Source: Lates calcarifer (lineage: Eukaryota > Chordata > Actinopteri > Centropomidae). Taken from it: DNA of 64,000 nt. Both the position numbers and the translations under genes were made by a program. Each line of letters opens with the position of its first letter. Positions within the stretch are counted from its first letter, which is position 1. The notes below the pieces were generated by a model, which was not told where the DNA came from, made no database searches, and was given only the letters and a program-made list of their open reading frames with translations. The stretch covers positions 25,870,378 through 25,934,377 of the forward strand of contig NC_066853.1 of assembly GCF_001640805.2 (NCBI RefSeq), given 5' to 3'. Shown here in pieces: positions 23,441-35,511 of this stretch.

Positions 23441-26400
23441 ATGTGTTTGTACCAATTTGCAGTGGTAGGTTTTGCTTGCAGAGTAAGAGGTGTGCTTCAA
23501 ATTGGTTTCCACACAACAGACTGTGATTGTATCATGAAAACATTCTTCAAAGTTAAATCCAGTGCTGGGGGTGGATAAGTATATTTATCTTTGTATTTGT
23601 CTTTGTCACATGGAGTAATGCACACTTGTGATTTGTTGATGCAGTTCATCGAGAAATAAGGTGTTTGTTTGGATGCAATGGATAACCTGCAGAATAGTCA
23701 CATAAAAATGAGAGGATATAGAGAGCTGAATCGAGATCAGGATCGTGTTTTGATTCATTGTGCAGCTCTTCTACTAAGATTAATGGAGCAGAGTTGTTGA
23801 TGACTTTATATTTTGTCTTCTTTTTATGTCTTATGCGAAGCATTTATATTGCCTTGCAGGTGAAAAAAGCTGCAGTTGATGTTTGTGGACATTTTAAAGC
23901 ATTTGAAGTATTTGTAATTCCAGGACATCCCCCGGCTGACAGGAGAATCTAGAATAATAACTGATGATCACAATATGGAAGTTTTAAGTGCTAGAGTTGA
24001 AGGCAACTGGACTTCTTTAAGTTCTCTTGAGGATGTTTCACCTCTTATCCAAAAGGCTTCCTCAGGTGGTTGCCAAAGCCCAGGTATCCAACCCTTGGTG
24101 GGGTTGTCACCTTGGAGGTGGTCCTCAGAGTCGTTGACCCACCCTGTCGTCATGTGAGTCAAGAAATCTAAAAGAAGTCCAGCTGTCTACCGTGACCTGG
24201 AAAAGAAAATGTGAAATTTCTAAACATAAGAGCTTAGAAGCACTCTATTAGATGGGGAAGATTCAGCTCTGCCCTTTGGGAGAGTTTAGGTTGTTTTGCT
24301 GTTGAATGAAGCACACACTGATAAGGATCCGTGTGTTGCAGAGGCTCATCTGATGAACAATCTTAATTAGATCTCTCTCACTGCCTGCATGAAGAAGGAT
24401 ATGAAAAAGAGTTGTCACTCATTTTACTCATTACAAACCCTGTCCTTCCCCAAGCTGCCACTCGCACCAGCCACATCCCGTTTGTGACTACTGACAATAA
24501 AACTTCCAAATTATCTAGAAAGGAACACAAAGTTGAGTGAACTATTAGTAGTCTAGTGAAATAACAAATGTAATTTTTAATTATTCAATCACGTGAATTA
24601 ATTATATTTTTACTTGTTTGGGAATAGTCAGTGGATTTACATTGTGTTTATTATTATATATTACTATTATTATTATTGGACTATCATATTGGAAGATGGT
24701 AAAGCCAAAATAAAAAGGGAAGATTCCAGGGGTTTGATGACAGAATTGTGATAGAATTCAAGAAAGTCAAACTTCAGTCGAGTATTCACTATATAAATGG
24801 AGGATTGCATTAACTTACTGTAACTTTACATTCATCATACCGCAGTGTTTACCCTAGGATGAATATTATGGGGAGGTAGGTCGCTTTGACTTGGGCCACC
24901 TATCATTGGTGAGCATGACTGTCTGTCACACAGGGACAATGATGCGATGAGATTAACCACTGTGTCAGAGTCAGGAGTTTAAAGATAATCGCTGCCTTTG
25001 TGGTTTGCTAATTGCATTAGCAGTTTTGGTTCTAATTTAACAAATCATTCAGCCCTAACTTCAACCACTCCAGGCCCTTGAATTGGGTCTTGGTCACAGT
25101 TTAGTTCATTTTGTGGAACATAATGAATCACTACATTTTCTGCTTCATTAGTTTGTCTGTCGTGCATGGATTTTGTATCCTGAGCCTCCAGACAAACAAT
25201 GATCTGCAGGGAAAAAAGCGTCTCCTGAGGGTGTCACAACTAGCCGTCAGCATTTTTAGTCCAGAAGCTGCTGCAGCTTTTCCCTGCCGTCTGTAAGACG
25301 TGGTAAAAAATAAAACCAGAGTCCCCTCTCTCCAGAGCTTTTCCCTTCTTGTGTTAATGGAAATGTCAGTTAACATTTCATCTCCTGTGGTTGCATTCTC
25401 TTCATTCATTAGTATTCCATCTTCAGACCGTCCTCCTCTGCTCTCCACGCTGAGAGGCTGCCTTTATGTGCTTTGGCTCAGCTGTATGCCGTACATGTGC
25501 CACATCTCTGGAGACCTGCACATTATCATTGAGGGACAGATAACCATAACGTGGTCTGGAGGTGGCTGGGCTCAGCCTGCCTCTCTGCTCAATGACAGAC
25601 CACCTTTTCTTCTGCCGCCTGATGCTCTGTGGAAATGGCCCACCTGTTCGCCTCCTATTGTAGTCGTCCTTTTATCAGCACCTCGCAGCCTGAGCAGCCA
25701 GCATTTGAGGTGTATGTGTTTGTGGGTGGATGTGTGGGTGGGGGAGCATCTTTCATGGACAGCCATGACAGCTGACATTCTCAGAGAAGCAAGGGAAGGC
25801 GTCAGCACAGGAGACACTGGGATGGAGTCACAGAGGGAAGGATGATGGAGTCTGGCCATAATGGAAGTTGACGGAGGCCAAAACGGCAGCATCAGCAGGA
25901 GGAAGACTAACTCCTCCCCCACCTCCTCTCCTCTCTCTACCTAATCTCCTACCTTCTCTCGAGAGCTCCTGGTCTCAGCAGAAATAAAAACACCTTCTCT
26001 TCATCACTGCCTGATGTGTGTGCTATTCCCATTTCTCCACCTGCCTCCTGGGAACACCGTTTATATTCATGAACCCACTGTGGGAGTTTAACTTCTCAAG
26101 ATTGCAAAAAGATGAACCAATGTCTCTGCTTGTGACAACAGTAATTTGTGTTCTCTGAGCAATAAGCTCTGACAAGTAGTGGAATGGGCAAGTTAATGCT
26201 TGTTTAAGCCTTCTGTAGGTCTGAACAGTTGTTTTGATCTGGTTTTGTTTTGGTGCACCTACTGGTGTCTGAACACACATATGTACACATATTCTCTCTT
26301 CAGTACAGCTTCACAGATGCATCTCTCAAATCTGCACAAATAATTTATCTCATGTACTCTGCTGTCTAGACCTTATTCCCATTTAACTGAATGGTAAAGC

Positions 26401-28635
26401 TGTAAAGACGCTGCTGTCGTAGCTTAAATATTTCTGTTCATAAACACTGTGTGGTCAGATTCATAATCTGATCAGGGTCTTTGTTGAGTGTTGTCTAGCA
26501 GCACAACATAATCATTCAGTGCCTTTCAAAAGCATTACAAAAGACATTTACAGAGATCACATGCATGTAGGTTTTCTGACCTGCTCCTGCTGCGGTTAAG
26601 GTTTGGCTAGGTTTAGGTGCAACAACTACTTGGTGAGGCTTAGGAAATGATCGAGCCTGTGGTTAAAAAATCCAGTGTTGACTGTTGGTAAAAGAGGGAA
26701 GAGGAACAGCAGTCTCTCATATCAGTTTTATATTAACTGTCCTGAATTTATAGTATCCTACTTATTGTTTAAAAAAGGCCATGAAAAGAACTGCTACATC
26801 TTTGTTCCAGAAATACCAGAGTCATAAATAACACGGTTACCACAGGTCAGTGTCAGGTAAATGTAAATGTGTCTTTGAGGGTATTTGTTATGGCTGCCAC
26901 ATATTCATTATATTCACCAGTGAAACAACTCACAATGCAACAGTTCAGAAGACTGAGATCTACCGAAAACAACTCCATGAAGCTTAATCCACACATGGCA
27001 GGGCACACTGTGAGCTGTGGGAGCTCAGCAACCTTCCCCCTCTGTTGCACTGCCAGACAGCCCCTCCTGGCATCTGGCAGAAAATCAGCGTTTTCCTGCT
27101 TGAACCTTTATAGCAGCATCAGCAATGTCATTCCAGTCTGTTGGCTGAGTCCTTGTTTTCCAACCTGCTCTGAGAGGAAATAGCAGATGTTGCAGCTTTG
27201 GTAATGCTTCCTCTCAGTTGCTGCAACAGAGTGGTATGTGTACGAGATGTTGCATATTTACCCTGCTTATCCAAATTCAGTCCTGCGGTCTGCTGTGATA
27301 TACATTCATATCCTCAGTGACAGAGAATATAACAGCAGCAGCAGAGAGGCCGGACTGGAATGTTACCGCTATAACTGTCAACATTTATTGCAATGTCAAG
27401 AAAATGATAATTTAATACAAACAGAGCTTCAGCATGGGCGCACCACCACTGACACTGTGGCTGATCTTCCACAACGAACTGCACTAAGAGTAGCTAACGG
27501 ATACGTACAGTAAAGGAGCACTGAAGAAAGGAGTAAAATGCATCAAAGGAAATGCTTCTTGGATCATCCAGCAGCATCTGAAACTGTAACTGTCTTAATC
27601 TAACAATTGCACGCACTTCATACAGCGATCAGTGAAGTGCACGGAGGTGTGGCAGTAACTCTCCTTTCATTCTTTACACAATTACTTCTGTCACTTTTTG
27701 TATGAACATCTGAGTGCAACACCATGAATTCCTTAGAGGTGCTGTTAACCTTATTTAGAGATGATGATGGATGGAGGGCTGAAGCTGGGAAGCAACATCA
27801 GTGTCTTCAGGTGCCATGTGCCTCGTTCTGCACAGCTGCAAAGACAAACAGGGTCTCTGTCATTCTGTCTTCTTTGTTAGGACCCGTAGTGGAGATAGAT
27901 ATATAAAATTTAGTATACAGGGGAGTGAAATTTTGTTTCTTCAGTGCATTGATATTTGTCTGTTACTTTTCTCAAATATAGCTCCTTGATGATGATATTT
28001 CCAGATTTTGTGGAGTCATAGGACTGCAGGTCCTGGCCAGGAAAAGCCTGGACTCTGTGATCAACCCTATGTTAAACTCAAACCTCTCAACTGCTTCTTA
28101 ATGTCAAGAGAAATCATTCAAGAGAATACTGGTGATAACCAAAGTCTTTTGAACAATGGGTTTTATTTAGATATCACAAGCTGTAATATCAATAAACACA
28201 AAGGAGCAGATAAAGATGGAAAACAATAGACAAAGACAGAGAGAGACAGACAGAAACAGAGTAGAATGTCTGTGTGCTCTCAGGCTTCCAGTTTTTAGCA
28301 GCACTTCTTTTTAAAAACACAAAAACACACAAAGGACCACTTCATACTTTCATGAGGCTCATCAGCAACTCTGCCCTGAACTTTGTAGTGTCAAAGCTCA
28401 CCACTACCAACTCTCATACTTTCACCATTTAGGTCAGTCACAACCTTCAGAGCCTCACCATTATGTACATACATATGTATATGTATATACACCAACCCAG
28501 CTTCATGTCTGAGAAACCTCCCCTGCCTCATCAGTTTCCTTTTTTTAAATATAATATTAAATAAAGATTTTGGGTGGAATGGTATTTACTATATATGATG
28601 GGAACTCACATGCAGTGGTCATTTGATTATATATA
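23441..28635. other. unassigned intron DNA
   Basis: The stretch 23975-24165 resembles a dispersed teleost repeat (acttctttaagttctcttgaggatgtttcacctcttatcc, written here only in outline as acttctttaag and cacctcttatcc). I could not place it in a family. The frames at 25.3-25.9 kb overlap on both strands and have no domain features. Confidence 0.4.
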
Positions 28636-28965
28636 TATACTTCAGACCCCTTCACTTTTTACATATTGTGTTGTAGATTACATTTTCTGAAGACACTTCA
28701 GCATTGTCTTGGCTGTATGCTTCAGGTCATTGTTGTGCTGAAAGGTGAACCATCACTCCAGTCTCAGGTCAAGTTCACTCAGCAGCTGGTTTTCATCCTT
28801 CCCTAAATTCTGACCAGTCCCACTGTCTCTGCTGCTGAGAAGCCCCCTCCATAGTATGATCCTGACACCACCCTGCTTCACTGATGGGGTAGTATTAGCC
28901 AGGTGATGAGCAGTGACCAGATTCTCTGGTCTGATGAGTTCAAAGACAGTTTGATCCACTGGTTC
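28636..28965 (-). pseudogene. Tc1-like transposase fragment, degenerate
   Basis: On the minus strand it reads TTPSVKQGGVRIILWRGLL, then SELDLRLE, a stop, then WFTFQHNNDLKHTAKTML. Tc1 family members carry a TVKHGGGSIMLWG-like block followed by an FQQDNDPKHTAK block in the same order. After that comes the 3' end aagtgaaggggtctgaa. The second catalytic Asp is replaced (QQDN has become QHNN) and the frame is interrupted. The N-terminal and C-terminal parts are missing. Confidence 0.75.
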
Positions 28966-29930
28966 TAATGGTCCTTGAGCAAGTTTAAATATCTGTAGAT
29001 GATTTGATGGATATGATGCAGTTCAAGTGTATGCAGTTTGTTATGCTGTATATCTAACTCAGCAGAACTACTGTACACTGGAGGTCTCTGAAGAGTGGAT
29101 CTGTCTGATCTGATTCTCATTTTGATTCTGATGAGATACTCTGAGAATACATGAGTGTGTATTATTAGAAACACTCTTATACTTCAGTGAAGTGTGTGTT
29201 TTGGAGTGAAGTCACTGTGCTGGCTAGGTTTTAGTCCAGAAATGATATTATTGTCTTTAAATCCAGCCATCATGTCACCCTGCCCCTCAGTAAAGCCGGT
29301 GCAGTGACAGTCATTGTGCTGGTAATTAGGTCAGTGTTGTAGAAAACCTATATATTTGTCCCATGGTGAATGTGAGGTCCTGTGTGGTCTGCTGCAAAAT
29401 AGAGGACGTTAATTCATTCTCTCACCTCACTTACACACTGCTAACTCTCCAGTTGGCTATTTATTGTAGCTGCAGTCATAATAGTGGCAGTGGCTATCCT
29501 CATCATTAAGATGAATGGTGTCTGGCTCCAGCACTAGTATTAGCCACCAAATGAGCTAATGGTGTTTCTCTGGAGTGAAAAATGACACCAGTAATTCTCT
29601 GCAGGAACCACGGAAGACGGTGAAATTGAAGAGGTGTGATATTCACTCCCATACTGTCCTTACCAAATGGCTCTTAGCAATGCCTGGATTTAGTTATTCA
29701 TTGCTTTTAACTTTGCTGTTGCTTGTTCTCTTGCATAGTCTCACACATGCAGGGTAGAGAATTTCATTAACGGCCTGTTTCTCACCTGCTTCCTCTGAAT
29801 GCTTTCACAGGATCTCTGGTTTCTCAGATCCTACTTGGGACCCAAGTCAGTTCAGGTCCAATTTATATTCAGTTAATTGGGGTCAGATATGGTGCCCTGA
29901 TATTGTGCACATTGGGTTTAGGTTTGTTTT
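28966..29930. other. unassigned intron DNA
   Basis: Nothing is recognised in this stretch. Confidence 0.5.
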
Positions 29931-30667
29931 AGGGATGTGCACGAATAATTGATTAGTCGATTAATTGACACGGTAAACATAGTTGTTTTTAAGAATCAAC
30001 TAATTTTTATTGGAAGTTTTAATCGGGTAAAGGTGGGAGGAAAGACGCGGAACTAATGTTCATGGTTCTGTTTCTGCCAAGTGTTTCTTCTCTGCTCGCT
30101 CTGTATGGTGCAGGTAAAAGACTGCAACAGATGTCAGCAATAAAATTAAGCGAATTACAGTACTACGGTTGTGGGGTGGGGGGGGGGCTTACAGAAAACA
30201 CTGGATTTATAGTGCCAAAATGCTCATGTGGCAGCTAATGACAGGAACAAAGAACAAATAGCTTTGGTGACTTAAATGACTTCTGACGAAATGCAGCTAC
30301 AGCTCCGAAAAAGAATCTGATGGAAGCCAAGAAAGTAGCAATAACAACTGATGCATGGACAGCTCACACATTGGATTCTTTCACTGTTACCATTACATGG
30401 ACGGTGACTGGAACATTTCAGGTTCTGTGCTTTAGACTCTCAGCACAGATGAGACACTGCTGAGAACTAGTCTGAGGTGTGTTGTTAATGAGTGGAGCTT
30501 GGGAGGTAAAGGTAGTACATCTGTACACTACAGTGCAAGAAACATGACATAACAACATATTATTATTTTGGTTTGAGTGGAGGGCACATGTTAATTATGA
30601 TGTCACGATTAATCAACTTAAATTGGCTCGATTAATCAACCAGAAAGTAATCAAAATGCCCATCCTG
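29931..30667 (+). mobile_element. hAT-family transposon relic, copy 1
   Basis: The left end agggatgtgcac and the right end gcccatcct are inverted repeats. Around 30330-30480 the + strand encodes KKVAITTDAWTAHTLDSFTV and FRLSAQMRHC, like the conserved TTDAWT block of hAT transposases. The frame is broken soon after (a stop within ELV, further stops later). A related copy lies inverted at 61439-61858. The flanks both contain tttgtttt, a possible target duplication, though its right copy starts three bases beyond the apparent end. Confidence 0.7.
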
Positions 30668-30669
30668 AT

Positions 30670-31465
30670 TTTGTTTTCAGTTGGTCAGTTTCTTATCACA
30701 TTTAAAATTTTGGACCCACGAAGACCTCCAGTATTAGAGTTGACAGGTGTCACTGATCTTGTCCAAGGTGACTTACAGCAGAACAGACTGACATGCTGAT
30801 GGACACCAGTTGAATGAAAAGTGGTAAAATACAGTGAAACGATTTTGCATCATTCCCTTCATTTTCAGCTTCACCTTCAGTAGATATTACCATGACATTC
30901 GTTACGTTCACGCTGACAAGAAAACAACAAATACATTGCTAGGGTTGGCTATCATTCTGATTTTTCACCAAGGATGCCAGTATGATACTGAAGCAGTCCC
31001 TCAGCACGTTTTTCTACATCTTTTTTTCATTCATCTCAGATCTCAGAGAATAGAGCCACTCTAGAACTGTCCTACAGCTAAGCTCCTGCGTGTATGAGTA
31101 GCACGTTATGTTTCAACAGGAAAGCCCTAAACTCCCAGTGATTAAGCGCACTTGATCGAATAAGATAGATAGTTTTCACCACAGTACCCATCACATCACC
31201 CAGCTGGGTGGCTCTGCTGCAGAGTTCTTTCTGATAAATAATACACTGCAATTTTATGGCCTCTACTCCAGACTGCCTAACTTTACTGCATACCAGGCAT
31301 GCCATGCCACTGCACTCACCTGTCACACCAAAGCTCCATCAGTTGTAACACCACACAATTTCTCTCTCTGGAATTGCCTGCATTCACTGTCCACTTTTTG
31401 CTGTCTTGGCACTGGCAAAGCCTCTTTGGTATTGATTGGCCCTTAGCATCCCAACTTTATATGCT
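30670..31465. other. unassigned intron DNA
   Basis: No repeat family or gene is recognised before the compound microsatellite. Confidence 0.5.
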
Positions 31466-31467
31466 CC

Positions 31468-31513
<46 letters not shown>

Positions 31514-31556
31514 TTCTTTCTCTTTCATGCACGCACGCACGCACACACACACACAC
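31466..31556 (+). repeat. compound microsatellite (CTGT)n(CT)n(CTTT)n(ACGC)n(CA)n
   Basis: Six CTGT-type units pass into a long CT run, then ctttctttctctttc, then acgcacgcacgc and a CA run. It ends 109 bases before the msi2 exon. On the transcript it gives UCUCU and UGU-rich motifs followed by CA repeats. Proteins of the PTB, CELF and hnRNP L families are known to bind such motifs, so an effect on splicing of the exon is possible but not shown. Confidence 0.9.
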
Positions 31557-31616
31557 CATCATCCATGATGAAGCAGTAGATATGATGCTTTATTCTTACT
31601 TTGTTGTGTGAAATGT

Positions 31617-31665
31617 TGCTAACCCTCCTCATTCTCTTTCTCCCTGTGTCTTTCCCTTCCTCCAG
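31617..31665 (+). promoter_or_regulatory. 3' splice site: branch point, polypyrimidine tract and acceptor
   Basis: A near-ideal branch sequence, tgctaac, lies at 31617-31623, with the candidate branch adenosine at 31622, 43 bases before the exon. A long C/T-rich tract (31624-31664) follows and ends in ccag at 31662-31665. These elements directly support the exon boundary at 31666. The branch point assignment is inference from the consensus. Confidence 0.85.
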
Positions 31666-31758
31666 ATGGTCACGAGAACAAAGAAAATATTTGTAGGAGG
31701 ATTATCAGCCAACACAGTAATTGAAGATGTGAAGCAGTATTTTGAACAGTTTGGCAAG
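31666..31758 (+). CDS. msi2: Musashi RNA-binding protein (Musashi-2-like), internal exon, first half of RRM2
   Basis: The exon encodes 31 residues, starting [17 protein letters not shown] and ending [11 protein letters not shown]. This is strand beta-1 with the RNP2-type motif IFVGGL, followed by helix alpha-1 of the second RNA-recognition motif of Musashi proteins. These cytoplasmic RNA-binding proteins bind UAG-containing 3'UTR sites and repress translation in stem and progenitor cells. The residues SANTVIEDV match Musashi-2 (SANTVVEDV) better than Musashi-1 (SVNTTVEDV), as I recall the families. The exon is preceded by a pyrimidine tract ending in cag and followed by gtaaga. It begins and ends on codon boundaries (phase 0/0), so skipping it would keep the frame but destroy RRM2. 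The first ATG is an internal methionine, not a start. The rest of RRM2 must lie in exons beyond the window. I cannot choose between teleost msi2a and msi2b. Confidence 0.95.
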
Positions 31759-31764
31759 GTAAGA
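31759..31764 (+). promoter_or_regulatory. 5' splice site (donor)
   Basis: The exon ends in aag and the intron starts gtaaga, giving AAG|GTAAGA, close to the metazoan donor consensus. The reading frame of the Musashi protein stops matching exactly here, where the family continues with VEDAMLMF in the next exon. Confidence 0.92.
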
Positions 31765-33118
31765 CCATTTGAGTGTTTCCTCCTCTGGCCTTCTCTGTGT
31801 CTGTGTGTTAAAGGGCCTGTGAGGCTGTATCTTCTGAAGGTTTAAAGCAGTAATGAGGAGTGTAGTGCTGAGAGGCAGCTTGCTGCTGATTCTCTAGTGA
31901 GTTTGATCCTGGGAATGTTGTGGGAACATTGTGTAAACTCAGCCAACAGAATAGACCTGGTCAAATGAGATGTGTGTAGTCTGTCCATAGAAGAGTTCTG
32001 TCATTTAGCTGTCCAGAGTCAGTTTAATCCCTGAAGTGTGTATGTTGTATGTGTCGACCTCTCAGTTTATCTGTATATGTCTATTTTCTGGTTTTCTCTC
32101 AGACCTGCTCAGGTCACACACGTCACAACACACTTACATACACACACTTACCCTCAGAACTGTGGAGAGGGAGATGAGGAGGAGAGGACGTAAGGAAATC
32201 TCAGCACTCTGGAGGTAGATATTAGAGGACATGGTACATGGGGAGGAGGGGGTGATAATTTTTTGTATTATTTTATGTGCTGATTATAACATGGTGAGGA
32301 ACTACTTTGCTTATGTCCTACCTTGTCTTTGGTGCTGAAAGGATCCAGATGTTATAGATTTGAAGAGGTCCAATCTAGTGATCCCAGATAATGAGTGGTT
32401 GGTGTCTTTGAATGTACAGAGGACACAAAAAGGATACAAATGAATCTGCTGTCACAGTGTCAGTGACAAGTCAGTTCTTTCTTTAAGCACTGAGCTTTTT
32501 AGTATTGGTTTGAATCCATGCAGCTGCAGATGTGAAAATGACCTCTGAGTGAAGCAGTTGTAATGATTTAAAAACTATTTGTGATACAAAAATATTGTCA
32601 CTATGAAACTCCTCAAAGGTTTCTGGTGGCTCTTTGGCGTTAAAGGTTGTAACAAGGCTCTGTGTGTAAAGAAGGAAATTCATGGAGGAAGATAAAATGG
32701 AAAAATGCCATGTCAAGTAATGGCATTACTTTTTTTTTAAAGGATAATTATTGTCTCATTGGTACAGCATGGGTATTTATATAGTTTTTTACCCATACAT
32801 TTCAATCCATGATATTATTGTCTTTACCATCAGCGGAGATAATCGAAACCACTTTCTCTGGAGGTCAGACTGAAAGTGAAGCACATGATAAGTTGCTAAT
32901 AATCCATCATCTTTTCTAAATAAGTCTGTCTGTTTGTTGGTTTGTTTTCAACCTGTCTGACTGCTCGAGTTTCTTGACCCATTGGACTTTTTAATAATGA
33001 TGTCTGTAAACAACTAGAGCTATTAACTTGGTGAGTAAAATATTATTCGTGTTTGGAATATTATATGGGTTATGATAGAAGTTGTAATAAATCGTGATTC
33101 TGATAATCTGCAGCTGTA

Positions 33119-33156
<38 letters not shown>

Positions 33157-35332
33157 TGAGTGAGTGTGTGTGTGAGTGATGGTGGGTAACTCACCTTGGA
33201 GATCAGACCCTTTCCTTCCCCTTGGCCAAATGCTGTGTCATCTTAATTGCGATGGCAGCAGCTATGGCATTTTATTTATTTATTTATTTATTTTGCTAAT
33301 TGATTCCTAGGTGCTGAGGTAATCAGTTCTATGTTAAAATAGAGCGTGTGGCTGAACATTCCAAGTAACTAGAGAGACTTCTGTTCTGTGTTGCTGCTTT
33401 CCTACTGAATGATTCAGCATAACAGTGATTTCAACCTTCAGAGAAGTATAGACAACATTTAAATTCCGTTACAGGTGGATTATTTCAAAATGTGTTACTT
33501 TATCTTTGCAGATGGTTTTCATTTTATTTTTATTCTTTGATTCAAGATCCACAATCATTATTTAAAAGGTTTTTCCTCCATGCATTTATCACAGCCCCAA
33601 ATACATGTTTAGTTTGTCCATCAGTGATTAAAGTCCCTTTACCAGACATTGCTAATGCTGGCATTTATCAGCTCTGTAAACTTTTGTCATTGCAAGCTGA
33701 ACATTTGTGTTGGTATTGATGGGTGGGAAGCCTGATCAGCACACAGTTCTGATAAACAGAAAATTTGATGACCTGAGAGAATGATCTTGTAACGTGAGCT
33801 GAGGGTAAGAATCCTATCCAGGCTGTATTCTACCTTTAGGTATCTGATTTGATGTGTAGGCCAGTGGGCTGGGGAGTTTGTCATCCATCAGGACAACCTG
33901 CTGTAACTTTCAAATGAAGATGATTTTTGTCAAAACATAATGAGTAACAAGTAGTGTCACTCTCACCTCTCTCCTGAAAAACAACTGATAATAAATGTTG
34001 AGAAGAATTTAACGTGACTTACTGATTTTGACATGAACCAGTGAAAGGTTTCCTGACGCATGACCTCTGTAGCTGCTCAAGCTGCTATTCACTAGTATCT
34101 GTAGCAGCAAAGCTGTTTCTGTACACCTGCACCACTTTGGCTGAACTATCCATCTCTGCACAGCATGGTGAAGGTGAAGGAGAGAGAACTTCAGCATATA
34201 GTATGTCTGCTTTTCTTTCTTTTTTTATCTTTGAAATACCTTTTGGATGCTACAGCTTTAATTCCAAAGCACAGCAGTGAGCAAGAATGTGAAATAGTTT
34301 AAATGTGGTTGAAATATCCCAGTGCCTCAGCTTTCAGTTTTCTCTACCCAGCTCTCTGTGGAGATGAGAAGAAAATGAGAAGAATTTAGTGAGGGATGAA
34401 AGAGAAGAGACAACTGCTCTCCAGTCCACAGCATTACAGCTGTCAAGAGACCTGCCTTTAACATTTCTATGTGTGCCTTCAGTGTTCATGCATGTGTACC
34501 GATGCACGCAGCAGTGTGCCTGCACCGTCACTGCACCGTCACTGCATCATTTTTCTTAATTCCAGTGTCAGTCAGTGGCACTGGTAGTAGCAATAGTGGT
34601 TAGGTTTGTAACCGCTGTTTATGAGAATTAGTGTGAGGATAAGTGTGTTATGCAGAATAAACCTTAAGTGAAATAAAAGCTCAGTCAGATGAAACACAAA
34701 TTAATTGGGCTTATTGCCTTGATCAACTCTCAAGGCTGTGATAACTCATGTGAGAAATGTGTGTGATGAGTTAGGTATGTAAGCACTTGCTCATACAATC
34801 AAATGAAGAGTTGTGATCATTGGTAAACAAGCTGCATTCATAGAACCAGGGATCAATCTGAGAATTGAGCACATCTGGTTTACTGTTTTCACAGGATTAA
34901 AACAAATATCAGACGTTGTACATTTTATAAGCTGCTCATGACTGTGAGTATCCACCCACAGTTTATAGTTTTGTGGTCACTTGTGTTAAACATGTCTATG
35001 TACACGTGTAATATCAGTTTAATATCAACATATTACACCAGTGTAATATGGACAGTGCTGTGTTCATATCTGCAGCAAGTCTTTCAAACTAAATAACGAA
35101 AGGGTTCACTCCTGACCACCTTAAAAATGGACTCATATCAGTGTTTTCGAAGGTGACGCCTGTATCAGCAGGAGAGCAGTGTCCAAAATCATTCAGTCAG
35201 ACAAATGCAAACATTATTATTCATATAAGTGTTTTCCAATTGGCCAGTACTTTCAGGACTTTGTTAGGGTGAGGGATAAATTATGTTTTGCATCTAAATA
35301 GCTGCTTTGTTGTTGTCTTAAAAGTTGAGCTT
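31765..35332. other. unassigned intron DNA with microsatellites
   Basis: It holds a (GT)n tract at about 33119-33180, partly interrupted by gagt, and a (TTTA)n run near 33270-33294. There is also a short tandem, tgcaccgtcac, near 34521-34545. No gene is recognised. Confidence 0.55.
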
Positions 35333-35348
35333 AAAAGTTGAGCAACGC

Positions 35349-35505
35349 TGGGGGCGCCCCTGTAGCCGAATGGTTGGGGCGCGTACCACATGGGCTCATG
35401 TGTCCTAAGCAGCTGGTCCCCCGATCGACTGCGTGTCATTCCCCTGCTCTTGCTCCCTGTTTCCTGTCTCATCTCCGCTCTCCTGTCCAAATAAAGGTGA
35501 AAAAA
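35349..35505 (+). mobile_element. tRNA-derived SINE with 16-base target duplication
   Basis: It starts tgggggcgcccctgtagccg, has box A-like tagccgaatgg and a box B-like gatcgactgc, then a body with ccctgtttcctgtctc and a tail ccaaataaaggtg plus an A run. The identical flanks aaaagttgagcaacgc at 35333-35348 and 35506-35521 are a 16-base target duplication. The exact edge is blurred by the A tail. It inserted into the start of a mariner transposase relic. The nearly intact duplication suggests a comparatively recent insertion. Confidence 0.88.
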
Positions 35506-35511
35506 AAAAGT

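Larger units (their letters stand above)
1..31665 (+). other. msi2: msi2 intron upstream of the RRM2 exon (partial)
   Basis: By inference, everything before the exon is intron of the same gene, because no other host exon or promoter is recognisable. In Musashi genes the preceding exon encodes a short linker ending in a lysine (AQPK). I did not find it on the + strand in this interval. The interval carries the repeats listed separately. An unrelated nested gene cannot be excluded without transcript data. Confidence 0.7.

Noticed and set aside
22614..23769. Complete hAT element
   Set aside because: The two end-like sequences are diverged and no 8-base target duplication is visible, so I left it as a note in the unassigned stretch.
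25300..25922. 181-codon + frame overlapping a 116-codon minus frame
   Set aside because: Both strands are open over a GC-richer patch; neither shows a domain or plausible exon boundaries.
31666..31668. ATG at the exon start as translation initiation codon
   Set aside because: It follows a strong acceptor and corresponds to the internal Met of the KMVTRTKK-type linker in Musashi proteins.
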